From assembly GCA_028714735.1 (NCBI GenBank), contig JAQTLU010000012.1, positions 27,104 to 91,103 of the forward strand: 64,000 nt of DNA, in the 5' to 3' direction. Position numbers and translations under genes: made by a program. This document shows, piece by piece, positions 1-9,403 of this stretch (its first letter is position 1; every line of letters begins with the position of its first letter). This stretch comes from Gallionellaceae bacterium. Lineage in GTDB: Bacteria; Pseudomonadota; Gammaproteobacteria; Burkholderiales; Thiobacillaceae. The notes beneath the pieces were generated by a model, which saw nothing but the letters and a program-made list of their open reading frames with translations, was not told where the DNA came from and made no database searches.

Positions 1-151
1 GGTCGATCACCACCTGGACGGTGCCCTCGCGGTCGCGCAAGTCGATGAAGATGACGCCGCCGTGGTCGCGCCGGCGATGCGCCCAGCCGCACAGGGTGAT
101 GGTGTTGCCGATGTCCGTGGCGCGTACCGCGCCGCAATAATGACTACGCAT
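1..151 (-). CDS. aspS: Aspartyl-tRNA synthetase, N-terminal fragment (cut by window edge)
   Basis: This gene charges tRNA-Asp with aspartate in the cytoplasm. Only the first 50 codons are present; the rest lies beyond position 1. The translated start [11 protein letters not shown], followed by [20 protein letters not shown], is the typical OB-fold anticodon-binding beginning of bacterial AspRS. It lies 25 bases after the DUF502 gene on the same strand, so fmdB, DUF502 and aspS probably form one operon, an arrangement common in betaproteobacteria. Whether it is the Asp-specific or the Asp/Asn (AspRS-ND) form cannot be judged from this fragment. Confidence 0.93.
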   Translation of the reverse strand, partial: MRSHYCGAVRATDIGNTITLCGWAHRRRDHGGVIFIDLRDREGTVQVVID

Positions 152-176
152 ATCTATTGTTCCTAAGTCGAAATCT

Positions 177-812
177 TCAATCGCCGGGGTAAGTGTTGGC
201 GGCAGTCGTCTTGGCCTGGGGCGCCACCACCCCCATGGATACGATGTACTTCAGGGCCACGTCGACGGAGAGGTCGAGCTCGATGGTCTCCGAGCGGCGC
301 ACGTAAAAATAGAAGCCGTTCACCGGGCTGGGCGCGGTCGGGATGAACACCGCCAGCCAGTCGTCGCCCAGTTTCTCGCCCACCTCGACCGGCACATTGG
401 TCTGGAAGGCCAGCGACCAGGCCTCCGGGTGCGGGTAATGCACCATCAGCACCTTGCGGAAGGCATGGCCGTTGCCCGAGAGCAGGGTGTCGGAAACCTG
501 CTTGACGCTGCCGTAGATGGACTTCACCACCGGGATGCGGTTGAGCAGGCCTTCCCAAATCCTCAGCATGCGCTGGCCGAGCAGGTTGCCGGCCAGCACG
601 CCGGTCACCAGCACCACCACGAAGGTCAGCAGCACGCCCAGGCCGGGGATGCGGAAGCCCAGCCAGTATTCCGGTCGCCAGTGTTCCGGCAGCAGGAGCA
701 GGGTCTGGTCCATGAAGGCGACCAGGGCCGTGACCACCCAGACCGTGATGCCCAGGGGCACCAGGATCAGCAGACCGGTCAGGAAATGACGTTTGAAGGA
801 AGGCGTGGTCAT
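177..812 (-). CDS. DUF502 family inner-membrane protein
   Basis: A 211-residue protein of the DUF502 family, whose function is not established. Two hydrophobic segments stand near the N-terminus (roughly residues 10-32 and 55-80), the second ending in [16 protein letters not shown]. They are followed by the family signature [15 protein letters not shown] and a soluble beta-rich C-terminal part containing [14 protein letters not shown]. The chosen start is the internal methionine [10 protein letters not shown], because family members begin just before the first membrane segment; a start six codons upstream (830) is possible. It sits between fmdB and aspS in the same direction. Confidence 0.88.
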   Translation of the reverse strand: MTTPSFKRHFLTGLLILVPLGITVWVVTALVAFMDQTLLLLPEHWRPEYWLGFRIPGLGVLLTFVVVLVTGVLAGNLLGQRMLRIWEGLLNRIPVVKSIYGSVKQVSDTLLSGNGHAFRKVLMVHYPHPEAWSLAFQTNVPVEVGEKLGDDWLAVFIPTAPSPVNGFYFYVRRSETIELDLSVDVALKYIVSMGVVAPQAKTTAANTYPGD

Positions 813-867
813 AAGAAACGAAACGGCCAAACGCCTGCGGCGTTTGGCCCGATCGTCCAGTCAGGTT

Positions 868-1122
868 TCAGTTCGATGCGGCGCAGGGACAGCAACCGCC
901 GGTGGTGCCGCAGGACGGGGCCTCCGGCTTGGGCGCCGGGCCGTTCTTGAAGTCGGTGGCGTAATAACCGTTGCCCTTGAGGGCGAAGCCGGCGGCGGTC
1001 AGCTGCTTGCTGAAGGTCTCGGCACCACACTGCGGGCAGGTGGTCAGAACGGCGTCGCTGATCTTCTGCATCACGTCTTCGGCGTGACCGCAGGCAGAGC
1101 ACTTGTAGGCGTAGATGGGCAT
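868..1122 (-). CDS. FmdB family zinc-ribbon protein
   Basis: An 84-residue protein of the FmdB/CxxC_CXXC_SSSS putative regulatory family. The start MPIYAYKCSAC is diagnostic, and two CxxC pairs (C8/C11 and C29/C32) form a zinc ribbon. The tail is rich in Gly, Pro and Cys (CGTTGGCCPC), as is usual in this family. The biochemical role is not known; it is often found next to DUF502 and aspS, as here, and is the first gene of that operon. A good TATAAT-like -10 element lies about 30 bases upstream. Confidence 0.9.
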   Translation of the reverse strand: MPIYAYKCSACGHAEDVMQKISDAVLTTCPQCGAETFSKQLTAAGFALKGNGYYATDFKNGPAPKPEAPSCGTTGGCCPCAASN

Positions 1123-1151
1123 GGCGAACTCCAGAAATCGATGTTTGGCGG

Positions 1152-1157
1152 ATTATA
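1152..1157 (-). promoter_or_regulatory. Candidate -10 element for the fmdB-DUF502-aspS operon
   Basis: Read on the minus strand this is TATAAT, preceded by TTGA and about 30 bases from the fmdB start. The -35 region is poor. It lies in the only AT-rich stretch between fmdB and the end of the TonB-dependent receptor gene upstream. It is proposed from sequence match and position alone. Confidence 0.45.
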
Positions 1158-1198
1158 TCAACGTAATCTTATATTTAGGCGACCGGCTTGAGTTTCAA

Positions 1199-3211
1199 TC
1201 ACCAGCCCAGGCGCAAAGTGACAAAGGCCTGGCGCTCGACCAGATATTCGTCGAACTCGGTATGGCGCGAATTCACGTTTTGCAGGGTCAAGGATATCTC
1301 GTCGCCCGAATTGCTCCGCCCCAGTCGCTTGGCCAGCTTCAGGTCCACGCGATCATAGGGCCATTGCTCGTCACCGTCGTCCGGCCACTTGAGAAACCCG
1401 ACATGGTAGCGCCCCAGGCTCACCGACCAGCCATGCGGGAAGGCCTTGCTCCAGAGCAGGCTGCTGGTATGGATCGGCGCCGACACCTCGGCATCCAGGT
1501 CGGTCATGCTGCCCGCCTTGATCCGGGTATAGGCGACCGAGTAGATGAACCGCCCCCAGATCGGGTGGCTCCAGTCCAGCGTCAGGTCACCGCCAAAGAC
1601 GCGCAGATCACCCGAGTTGTAGAAATAGAACGCCTTGCTGTTGCCGAACCAGCTCGGCCGGGCATAACCGGCCGGGGCATCGAACGGACAGCCGTTCGGG
1701 CTCGCCTCCAGCTTGCAACTCCGGCTGTCGATGTATTTGTCATACTGGTCGGAAAACAGTCGGGTATCGACATTCAGGCCGAGCCCCGGATAGCGTCCGA
1801 CGTAACCGATCTCCTGGAACGTCACGCTCTCCGGGTCCAGCGGCAGGGCCGCCCAGTAACCCACGTCGGCCACCCCTCCGGCAGGGTTCCGATCCACCTC
1901 GTGGGTGCTGCCCTCGAACAAGGTCGGCGCGCGGTAGCCCTTGCCCATGCTGATGCGCAAGGTGTGGTTGGCGGCCAGACGGTAATTCGCGGCAATGCGT
2001 GGCGAAACCAGGGTGTCGGTCAGGTAATGCCGTTCCACCATCGCGCCGGCATGGAGCAGCCAGTCCGGCGTCGCCTGCCAGTCCAGGTTGCCGAACCACT
2101 GCCACTGGGTGCCGCCGACCGTCCCCATCTGGTAGAGATAATGCCCGGATTCGGCCGCATCCCGACGCAGTCCCAAGCCCCATACCGCACGCAACACCGG
2201 GCTGAAACTGTGAATTTGCTGGAACTCGATGTCATCCCGCCGCACGTCGAGATCATAATTGACCGGCAGCCATTCGCTCGGGCTGATCGGGTCGTTGCTT
2301 TTCAGATAGGCCTCACGTTCCGTGCGGCCGAAGTGGTAATACTGCAGCGACAGTTCGGAGCCCGCCGCATAGCTGTTGCGCCAGGCGATCTGGACGAAGT
2401 CACCATCGGCAGCGCGCTTGTGAAAAGGGTATTTGTTGGCCTCAAGCGTCGTACCGGCCCGATCCTCGCCCCGGCTAAGACCGAACTGCAGCGTCCACTC
2501 CTGACGGTTATCGGGACGATAGGACAGCCTGGCATTGAGCACCTGCCGCTCCAGGTCTTCGCCCCAGTGCATCGGCTTGACGCCGCGGTCCTCGAAACTG
2601 CTCATCGCCCGCGTCGACAGGCTGACGCGCCAATCCAGGTCGCCCTGGCTGCGGCCGAAACGCGCGTAGTTGTCCTGCAGGCCCCGGCGGCCGCGGGCAA
2701 GCACCACGCTCTGGCCATAGTCCGCGGCGGGTTCGCGCGTGATGATGTTGATCACGCCCTGGAAGGCGTTGGCCCCGTATACCGCCTGGCTTGGCCCGCG
2801 CACGACCTCGATGCGCTCGATATCCTCGACGCGGAGCGGCAGATCCTGCCAATCCACGCCGCCCCAATAGGCGTCGTAGACGGAACGGCCGTCGATCAGT
2901 ACCTGCATGCGTCGCGAGTGGGCATCGCCGAGACCGTGATTGACCACCACGGGCGAGCCCTCCGGCCAGTCGGCGACGAGGAATCCGGGCACCAGGCGGA
3001 GCAGATCGTGGATCTCGGTAAACCCGGACGCCCGGATGCTCTCCCGGTCGATGACCGTCACCGGCGCCGGCGCATCCAGCGTGGATTGCTCGATGCGCGA
3101 GGCGGTCAGGACCATGGGCAGATCGGCCAGGAAGACGTCCTCCGTGACCTCGGCGGCCTGGGCCGCACCGGCCGACAGGGCCAGGCCCAGCAGGACAGGC
3201 AATCGCTTCAT
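1199..3211 (-). CDS. TonB-dependent outer-membrane receptor (first of two paralogues)
   Basis: A receptor of about 670 residues that should import an unidentified ligand across the outer membrane using TonB energy. The start MKRLPVLLGLALSAGAAQAA is a Sec signal peptide; an ATG five codons upstream (3226) is less likely. A plug domain follows, with DAPAPVTVIDRESIRASG, VLIDGRSVYD and the IERIEVVRGPSQAVYGANAF signature at about residues 45-160. The remainder is a beta-barrel ending in the aromatic C-terminus VTLRLGW expected for BAM-dependent insertion. It lies 46 bases downstream of a paralogue and is probably the last gene of the operon running from 9004 down. The ligand is not evident; haem, vitamin or siderophore specificity cannot be assigned. 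Confidence 0.92.
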   Translation of the reverse strand: MKRLPVLLGLALSAGAAQAAEVTEDVFLADLPMVLTASRIEQSTLDAPAPVTVIDRESIRASGFTEIHDLLRLVPGFLVADWPEGSPVVVNHGLGDAHSRRMQVLIDGRSVYDAYWGGVDWQDLPLRVEDIERIEVVRGPSQAVYGANAFQGVINIITREPAADYGQSVVLARGRRGLQDNYARFGRSQGDLDWRVSLSTRAMSSFEDRGVKPMHWGEDLERQVLNARLSYRPDNRQEWTLQFGLSRGEDRAGTTLEANKYPFHKRAADGDFVQIAWRNSYAAGSELSLQYYHFGRTEREAYLKSNDPISPSEWLPVNYDLDVRRDDIEFQQIHSFSPVLRAVWGLGLRRDAAESGHYLYQMGTVGGTQWQWFGNLDWQATPDWLLHAGAMVERHYLTDTLVSPRIAANYRLAANHTLRISMGKGYRAPTLFEGSTHEVDRNPAGGVADVGYWAALPLDPESVTFQEIGYVGRYPGLGLNVDTRLFSDQYDKYIDSRSCKLEASPNGCPFDAPAGYARPSWFGNSKAFYFYNSGDLRVFGGDLTLDWSHPIWGRFIYSVAYTRIKAGSMTDLDAEVSAPIHTSSLLWSKAFPHGWSVSLGRYHVGFLKWPDDGDEQWPYDRVDLKLAKRLGRSNSGDEISLTLQNVNSRHTEFDEYLVERQAFVTLRLGW

Positions 3212-3257
3212 GCTGGCCGTCAGCACGGCACTCGACCCGGTGCCGTGCGGCCAGCCA

Positions 3258-5225
3258 TCACCAGCCCAGCCTCAGGGTGACGAAGGCCTGGCGCTCGGTG
3301 TAGTTGGCATCCGTACCGCTCAGGAACTCAAGACGCCGGCCGTTGGCATTCTGCACCGTCAGGGCAATCTCGTCCTCGCTGCCCGGCCCGCCGAAACGCT
3401 TGGCCAGTTTGACGTCGACCCGCTCATAGGCGGCCTGACGGTCACCATCGCCCAGCCAGATCATGTCGCCGACCTGGTAATAGCCCAGGCTGGCCGCCAG
3501 GCCCCAGGGCAGGTTCCTCGACCAGAGCAGGCTGGTGCTGTGCCGGGGCGCGCTCCTGGACACCTTGTCGGTATCGCTGCCGAACCCGGCCCCGCCGCCC
3601 TCGATATCGACCACCGCGTGGGACAGCCGGACCCGCCCAAGCACGGCATGGGTCCAGTCGATGGCCAGTTCGCCGCCCTTGACCCGAACCGTGCCGGGGA
3701 CATTCTGGACGCTGGCGCCCGGCGCCCAGATCACATCGGAATAATCCTCCGCATAGACCCGCGCATCCAGTTGCAGCCCCAGTTCCTTGAACCGGGCGAC
3801 ATAGCCGAGATCCCGGAAGTCCACCTGCTCGGGCCTGATCCCGCCCGGAGAGGTAAGCCCAGGCAAGGAGTGAGGATAACCCGGAGGAAGGGGGGTCAGA
3901 ATCGGGAAGACCTCATTCGCATCAAACTCGACGATATTGGGCGCGCGATAGCCAGAGCCGGCACTCACGCGCAAGGACTGGTTGGGGCTGATCATGTAAT
4001 TCAGCGCCACGCGGGGGGAAGACAGGGTGTCGGTGTTGTAATGTCGCTCGACCATGCCGCCCACATGCAACAACCAGTCGGGGGAAAAACGCCAGTCCAG
4101 GTTGCCGAACACCTGCCAATCGGTACCCTTCAAGACCTCTTCGCCGTAGAAATAATGACTTGAATCGATCCGGTCCCGGCGCAGGGAAGCGCCCCAGACA
4201 CCTTGCAGGACATCGGAGAAACGGTGTGTCTGCTGGAATTCCAGATCATCGCGCTGCGACGCATAACTCAGGTCGGCCAGGACATCGATCGTGGGCGGGA
4301 CGACGACTCTGCCAACATACCGCTCCTGGTCGCTCTGCCGGTAATGGAAATAGCGCAGCAGCAATTCCGATCCCGGGGCATAGTTCCTGTGCCAGGCAAT
4401 ATGAAACGTGGCGTTGTCGACATCACGCTCGTGGTAAGGCTCTTCGGCACTCTTGGAAGTACCCTTCAGGTCGGTTCCCTGGGCAAGACTGAAATCGGCA
4501 TTGATTTCCTGGTCCAGGCTCGGGCGGTAGCTGAATTCCGAGCGCAAGGTCTGTCGTTCGTTGGTTTCCCGGCGATAGTAGCCAGGCCGGGGCAAATCAC
4601 GGAACGGCGTCGCCGACCGGTCGGAGGCGCTGATCCGCCAATCGAAACGCTCGCCCCGGCGTCCCAGGCGCACATAATTGTCGGCAAAACCTCGTTCGCC
4701 ACGCGACAGCACCAGGGCCGCGCCATCGTCCTCGCCCGGCGAGCGCGTGATGATGTTGACCACGCCGTTGTAGGCAGCGGCACCATAACTGGCCTGGTTG
4801 GGGCCGCGCACGACCTCGATGCGCTCGATGTCTTCCAGCCGTACCGGCAAGTCCTGCCAGTTCACCGTCCCCAGTACCGGATTGACCACCGAGCGGCCAT
4901 CGAGCATGACCAGCAGGTTATGCGGATAGGCCGTGCCCATGCCGTGATTGGCCACCACCGCACCGCCGCCGGCCCAGTCCGCCACCTGGAAACCGGGCAC
5001 CAGGCGAAGGAGATCATGTATTTCAGTGAAGCCGGAAGCCCGGATGGTCTCCCGGTCGATCACGGTCACCGGCGCCGGCGCATCCATCGGCGACTGTTCG
5101 ATACGCGAGGCGGTCAGCACCGTGGGCAGATCGGCCAGGAAGATGTCATCCGACGGTTCGCCGGCCAGGGCGGCACCGGAGCAAAGCGTCGCAAGCAACG
5201 CTGAAAATAACTTCTTGTTGTTCAT
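3258..5225 (-). CDS. TonB-dependent outer-membrane receptor (second paralogue)
   Basis: A 655-residue receptor with signal peptide (LFSALLATLCSGAALA), TonB-receptor plug (VTVIDRETIRASGFTEIHDL, IERIEVVRGPNQASYGAAAY) and a 22-strand-type barrel ending in VTLRLGW. The plug is nearly identical to that of the neighbouring receptor at 1199-3211, whereas the barrel and extracellular-loop regions are clearly different, so the pair probably arose by duplication and then diverged in ligand binding. Its start codon overlaps the stop codon of the acyl-activating enzyme gene (ATGA), which implies translational coupling. Linkage to a FadL homologue and an acyl-activating enzyme suggests, but does not prove, a lipid-related or hydrophobic substrate. 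Confidence 0.92.
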   Translation of the reverse strand: MNNKKLFSALLATLCSGAALAGEPSDDIFLADLPTVLTASRIEQSPMDAPAPVTVIDRETIRASGFTEIHDLLRLVPGFQVADWAGGGAVVANHGMGTAYPHNLLVMLDGRSVVNPVLGTVNWQDLPVRLEDIERIEVVRGPNQASYGAAAYNGVVNIITRSPGEDDGAALVLSRGERGFADNYVRLGRRGERFDWRISASDRSATPFRDLPRPGYYRRETNERQTLRSEFSYRPSLDQEINADFSLAQGTDLKGTSKSAEEPYHERDVDNATFHIAWHRNYAPGSELLLRYFHYRQSDQERYVGRVVVPPTIDVLADLSYASQRDDLEFQQTHRFSDVLQGVWGASLRRDRIDSSHYFYGEEVLKGTDWQVFGNLDWRFSPDWLLHVGGMVERHYNTDTLSSPRVALNYMISPNQSLRVSAGSGYRAPNIVEFDANEVFPILTPLPPGYPHSLPGLTSPGGIRPEQVDFRDLGYVARFKELGLQLDARVYAEDYSDVIWAPGASVQNVPGTVRVKGGELAIDWTHAVLGRVRLSHAVVDIEGGGAGFGSDTDKVSRSAPRHSTSLLWSRNLPWGLAASLGYYQVGDMIWLGDGDRQAAYERVDVKLAKRFGGPGSEDEIALTVQNANGRRLEFLSGTDANYTERQAFVTLRLGW

Positions 5226-6766
5226 GTAGCGTGTGCGCTCATCGAATGCAATCTGAGGTAATCCACCTTGCCGCTGCCCAGCAGCGGCATGCTCTCGACC
5301 ACCTTGATCCGGCGCGGCACCGCGATCTCCGGATAACCCAGACCCTGCGCCGCGGCCGCCAGTTGTTCACGGGTCAGGTCGGAATCGGTGGTGAACAGCA
5401 CGATGGCCTCGCCCCGGGCCAGGTCGGCCATGCTGGTGGCGGCGTGCATGGCATCGGCCGAGGCGGCGCGGGCGATATCCTCGACCACCTCCAGGGACAC
5501 CATCTCCCCGGCCACCTTGGCGAAGCGGCGCAGACGCCCGACCACGGACAGGAAGCCGTCCGGGTCGATATCCACCACGTCGCCGGTGTTGTACCAGCCG
5601 ACCCCGACGTCCGAGAACGGCGGCTCCAGGTGCCCGGGATGGTCATAACGGTAGTAGCCCGACATCAGATTGGAGCCACGCACATGCAGTTCGCCGCCGT
5701 TGTGGATGCCCGGCACCGGGGTCAGGCAGGACTCGATGCCCGGCATCAGGCGGCCGACGCTGCCGTGCCGGTTGTCCTCCGGGGTATTGACCGACAGCAC
5801 CGGCGCGGTCTCGGTGGCGCCATAACCCTCGATGATGTCGATGCCGAACCTGCCCCGCCACAACTCGCGCACCGGTTCGGCCAGCCTTTCCGCGCCGGCC
5901 ACCACGTATTTCAGGCTGGCGAAGTCGTCCGGGCCGGCATTGCGGGCATACTGGTTCAGGAAGGTGCCGGTGGCGAACAACACCGTACAGCGCCGCTCCC
6001 GCACCAGTTCCGGAATGACCTTGTAATGCAATGGGCTGGTGTAGAGCACCAGGCGGGCGCCGCTGACCAGCGGGATCAGGGTGCCGCCGGTCAGGCCGAA
6101 GGAATGGAAGATCGGCAGGCAATTGAAGACCCTCTCCTCAGGTCCGATCGACACCGTGGCCAGGACCTGGTCGACATTGGCCAGCAGGGCGCGATGGGAC
6201 AGCACCACGCCCTTGGGCTTGCCCTCGGAACCCGAGGTGAACAGCACCACCGCCGGCGCCTCCGGATCGGCCGCCGGCACGGCCCGGAGCGGAAACCAGA
6301 GCGCATAGGCCAGCAGCCAGAGCTTGTCGGCCAGGCTGAACTGCTCGCGCAGGTCCTCCAGGTAGACCAGACGGATATTGCGCAGACGCGCGACCTCCTC
6401 GCTCAGGTTGGCCTTGTCCAGGAAGGCGCGCGAGGTCACCACGGTCCGGATGCACGCGGTATGGCAGGCGTTCTGCATGCCCTCCGTCCCGGCCGTGTAG
6501 TTGAGCATGCAGGGCACCCGCCGGAAGGCGGAAGCGCCGATCATCAGGCAGGCCGTGGCCGCCATGTTGGGCATCAGGATGCCGACATGCTCGCCCGCGT
6601 TGCTGACCCGGGTCAGCAGGCGCCCGAGCGCCAGTGCCATCTTGACCAGGTCGCCGTAACTGTACGAGCCCGGTTTCATGTCCTCCCACTGCCCCGGCCT
6701 ACGCCGGCCGAACCGGCGCATGGCGCGGACCAGGGCGGAGAACAGCGTATCGCGAGAGGCAGGCAT
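5222..6766 (-). CDS. AMP-dependent acyl-CoA/acyl-ACP synthetase (Aas C-domain-like)
   Basis: A 514-residue adenylate-forming enzyme that should activate a fatty acid with ATP and transfer the acyl group to a thiol carrier. The P-loop LFTSGSEGKPKG lies at about residues 175-186, followed by the adenine-binding motif GYGATETAP and the hinge region NTGDVVDIDPDGFLSVVGR. The segment GGELHVRGSNLMSGYYRYD resembles the synthetase half of Aas (2-acyl-glycerophosphoethanolamine acyltransferase/acyl-ACP synthetase); the separate acyltransferase half of Aas is absent here. It sits between a FadL-type transporter and two TonB-dependent receptors, so a role in activating imported or recycled fatty acids is plausible. 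Substrate chain length and the carrier (CoA or ACP) are not known. Confidence 0.85.
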   Translation of the reverse strand: MPASRDTLFSALVRAMRRFGRRRPGQWEDMKPGSYSYGDLVKMALALGRLLTRVSNAGEHVGILMPNMAATACLMIGASAFRRVPCMLNYTAGTEGMQNACHTACIRTVVTSRAFLDKANLSEEVARLRNIRLVYLEDLREQFSLADKLWLLAYALWFPLRAVPAADPEAPAVVLFTSGSEGKPKGVVLSHRALLANVDQVLATVSIGPEERVFNCLPIFHSFGLTGGTLIPLVSGARLVLYTSPLHYKVIPELVRERRCTVLFATGTFLNQYARNAGPDDFASLKYVVAGAERLAEPVRELWRGRFGIDIIEGYGATETAPVLSVNTPEDNRHGSVGRLMPGIESCLTPVPGIHNGGELHVRGSNLMSGYYRYDHPGHLEPPFSDVGVGWYNTGDVVDIDPDGFLSVVGRLRRFAKVAGEMVSLEVVEDIARAASADAMHAATSMADLARGEAIVLFTTDSDLTREQLAAAAQGLGYPEIAVPRRIKVVESMPLLGSGKVDYLRLHSMSAHAT

Positions 6767-6792
6767 GGCGGTGACCCGGCTATGAGGCAGAC

Positions 6793-8004
6793 TCAGAATG
6801 TATGCGTGTACTGCACGCTCAGGATGTCGACGGCGTTGTCGTACGACCCCGCCGGGTTATCGATGGCGGAGTCCTTGACGAACAGGTGGGCATAGCCGAA
6901 ATCGACCTTGCCCTTGCCCGACAGCGCGTACTGGCCGCCCATGGCCAGCCAGGTGCGGTCCGCGTCAGGAATGCGCGGCGTCCGGTGCGCGGAATCGGGG
7001 ACCGGGGCGTTGTCGTAGGCGACACCGACACGCCAGGTCCAGGTGTCGTTCATGCGATAGCTGGCGCCCAGGCCGAAGCGCCAAACGTCCTTCCAGCTTT
7101 CGTCGGTGCTATCGACCAGGGCACCATCGCTCTGCCTCCTGATATCCAGACGGTTGAACGCCCCCCAGCCGGTCCAGGTCGCATCCGCCATGACCGACCA
7201 GCGGTCGTTGATCTGGTGGTGGATGGCCAGGGTGGCGGTGTCGGGCAGTTTCACATCGGCGTAGACATCTGTCGGGATGCCCAATTGAGCCAAGGCCGGA
7301 TCGACATTGGATGTCACCTGGCCGCTGAGGTGGTATTTCACCGTGGACCGGTAGCCCAGGCCCAGGCGGGTATCGCTGCCCAGGCGGAACATGGCGCCCA
7401 GGTTGTACGACCAGGCGGTGTCATCACCCTTCATGGTCGTGACCACCGTCGGGTAGAGCAGGCTATACGGGGAAGGCAACCCCTTCGACAGTTCGGCCTG
7501 GATGTAGCTGTAGTTCACGCCCACCCCCAGGGAAACCGCATCGCTCAGACGCCAGGCCAGGGTCGGGCTGAGGCTGACACTCTGCAGATCGGACAGGATG
7601 GCATGGCTGCGGCCCGACCAGTCGCTGTCATATTCCGTCTTCAGACCGAACGGGGCGCCCATACCGATGCCGAACTTCAAATCCGGGCTGATATCCATGG
7701 CGTAATAGGCGCTTGGCACCGGGATCAGGCTGCCGGCGTCGCCGCCATCTTCGACTCCGGCCGAGGTGCTGTACCGGGCGGACGGCTTGATCAGATGCAC
7801 GGCGGCCACGAACTGGCGTCCCTGGATCTCGTTCAGTCCGGCCGGGTTGTAGAACAGGACACTGGCATCCTGAGCGCTGGCCGCCTGGCCGGCATAGGCG
7901 TTGCCCAGGCCGCTGGCGCTCTGTTCGATCAGTGCAAAGCCGGCGGCCTGGGCACCGCCGCCCAACAGCATCAGGCCCGCCAGGGCCAACCCCTTACGCT
8001 TCAT
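6793..8004 (-). CDS. FadL/OmpP1 family outer-membrane long-chain fatty acid transporter
   Basis: A protein of about 403 residues that should form a 14-stranded barrel passing hydrophobic compounds through the outer membrane. After the signal peptide (KGLALAGLMLLGGGAQAA), the mature N-terminus GFALIEQSASGLGNAYAG and the following SVLFYNPAGLNEI are the hallmark FadL hatch sequences. The C-terminal strand ends VQYTHTF. The start at 8004 is chosen because GGGGA stands just before it; upstream in-frame ATGs at 8034 and 8016 lack a better site. It is followed 26 bases later by the acyl-activating enzyme gene. Substrates of FadL homologues include fatty acids and aromatic hydrocarbons; the choice cannot be made here. 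Confidence 0.92.
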   Translation of the reverse strand: MKRKGLALAGLMLLGGGAQAAGFALIEQSASGLGNAYAGQAASAQDASVLFYNPAGLNEIQGRQFVAAVHLIKPSARYSTSAGVEDGGDAGSLIPVPSAYYAMDISPDLKFGIGMGAPFGLKTEYDSDWSGRSHAILSDLQSVSLSPTLAWRLSDAVSLGVGVNYSYIQAELSKGLPSPYSLLYPTVVTTMKGDDTAWSYNLGAMFRLGSDTRLGLGYRSTVKYHLSGQVTSNVDPALAQLGIPTDVYADVKLPDTATLAIHHQINDRWSVMADATWTGWGAFNRLDIRRQSDGALVDSTDESWKDVWRFGLGASYRMNDTWTWRVGVAYDNAPVPDSAHRTPRIPDADRTWLAMGGQYALSGKGKVDFGYAHLFVKDSAIDNPAGSYDNAVDILSVQYTHTF

Positions 8005-8044
8005 GTTTTTCCCCATTTGCAAATCAGACCTCATTATCCTGTAA

Positions 8045-9004
8045 TCATAACCCCAACCAGCGTTGGGCCAACATCAGGCGATCGCCCATGGTCGCTTCGT
8101 CGCGGACCCGGTCGCAGTACATCATGGCCACGGTCCAGCGGCGCCGGTCGCGGCCGACCAGATCGCAGAACTCGATCCGGGTGCTGCCGCTCGCGTCGGG
8201 TTCCTGCAGCAAGCCCATGCCGTCCAGCACCATCTCGGCCCGCTCGGTATAGACATGGCGCTCCGGCACCATCAATACGGCCTCGAAATCATCGCCGTAG
8301 CGGCGCAGATCAAGCAACTCCGTGACCTGGCCGAGGCGGTGCAGGATATGCTGCAGCCGGGTTTCCAGTTCCCTGCGCAGGCCCGGTTCGGCCCCATGCA
8401 GCCGTGCCAGCACCTCGTCCCGTTCCTGTTCCAGTTCCGCCTTTTTCTGCTTCCTGGCCTCCACCCGCAAACGCACATGGGCCACCAGGCTGTCGAAAAA
8501 ACCCTGCGCGATGCGTTCCCGCGCCTCAGCCTCGGTCAGGCCGGGATCGGCTAGGGTGTGGTCGGTAAAGAACACCGCCTGCTGGGGCACGTCGCGGCGG
8601 AGGATTTCACCGTCCATCTCGATCCCCAGCATGGCCTTGGTGCCGCGTCGCATGCAGAGCAGGGCGTAGACCTCGCCGGCGTCGGGATGGTCGCGGCGAA
8701 AGTCGCGCATGGACTGGCTGACGCAGAGCGCCTGATGCACTTCATCGGGCGAGGCGAACAGGGCATGCACCAGGGGGTCGCTGACGTAGGTCTCCCGGCT
8801 GACATGGACCGGGCCCGGCACCTGTCCGGCCAGCTTGTGCGCATACCCGAGCGCACGCGCCACGGCCTCGCGATAACGTTCGGGATAACCGCCGGCCTGC
8901 TTCAGTCTCGGCTCGACCAGCTCGACCGCGCGTTCGACGGCCGCAGACAGTTCCGGACTGTCGACGATGCGGTCCAATCCCAGCAGCTTGCCTAACAGCC
9001 CCAT
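8045..9004 (-). CDS. Conserved-looking protein of unknown function with coiled-coil segment
   Basis: I do not recognise the family of this 319-residue, apparently soluble protein. No signal peptide or membrane segment is visible. The N-terminal third is helical (MGLLGKLLGLDRIVDSPEL). The middle contains a charged coiled coil (about residues 185-235, ARKQKKAELEQERDEVLARL) and the C-terminal part is mixed alpha/beta (FEAVLMVPERHVYTERAEM). It starts the minus-strand transcription unit and ends 40 bases before the FadL gene, so it is probably cotranscribed with the lipid/receptor genes. Codon use matches its neighbours, which supports a real gene. Confidence 0.7.
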   Translation of the reverse strand: MGLLGKLLGLDRIVDSPELSAAVERAVELVEPRLKQAGGYPERYREAVARALGYAHKLAGQVPGPVHVSRETYVSDPLVHALFASPDEVHQALCVSQSMRDFRRDHPDAGEVYALLCMRRGTKAMLGIEMDGEILRRDVPQQAVFFTDHTLADPGLTEAEARERIAQGFFDSLVAHVRLRVEARKQKKAELEQERDEVLARLHGAEPGLRRELETRLQHILHRLGQVTELLDLRRYGDDFEAVLMVPERHVYTERAEMVLDGMGLLQEPDASGSTRIEFCDLVGRDRRRWTVAMMYCDRVRDEATMGDRLMLAQRWLGL

Positions 9005-9273
9005 GTCTATATTCCCGCCAGCCGGCGGCCCGTGCTCGGAAGACCGCCCCTCCGGACGGAATCACGAACCATGGGCGCATTCCTCGTGGCCATCGTTTGT
9101 GGACAACATCATTGCAGTCACCGCTCGGCGACCAGCCAGGCAATGAAACCGCCATGACCATGACAGTGAGCACTTTACACATTCCCTGGCCGGCGGTCGA
9201 AACCTGTCGCGGCAGGAAGCTGACCAGAGGCGACTGCCCGCAGCATGGCCATGATCCGAGTAGTTTCCCTTGC

Positions 9274-9302
9274 TTGACGCTGGCCAAGCCATCAACTAGC
9301 TT
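9274..9302 (+). promoter_or_regulatory. Weak candidate promoter for the contractile injection operon
   Basis: TTGACG at 9274-9279 and TAGCTT at 9297-9302 are separated by 17 bases. The -35 match is good and the -10 match weak. It lies directly upstream of the AT-rich tract and about 360 bases before the sheath gene, leaving a long leader. It is proposed from sequence match only. Confidence 0.3.
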
Positions 9303-9403
9303 ACATGTACAAAAAAAATAACCTGTGTTGCCACGTTGGTACATCCGGCGCGCTTGGCAAGGGCTTTACTGCCAAGTCAACCATTACAGGAGTGGAGAGG
9401 ACG

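Noticed and set aside
9336..9376. Possible sigma-54 site before the eCIS operon (TTGGCAAGGGCTTTACT)
   Set aside because: The GG doublet is present but the position ten bases later is AC, not GC, so the invariant -12 element is missing.
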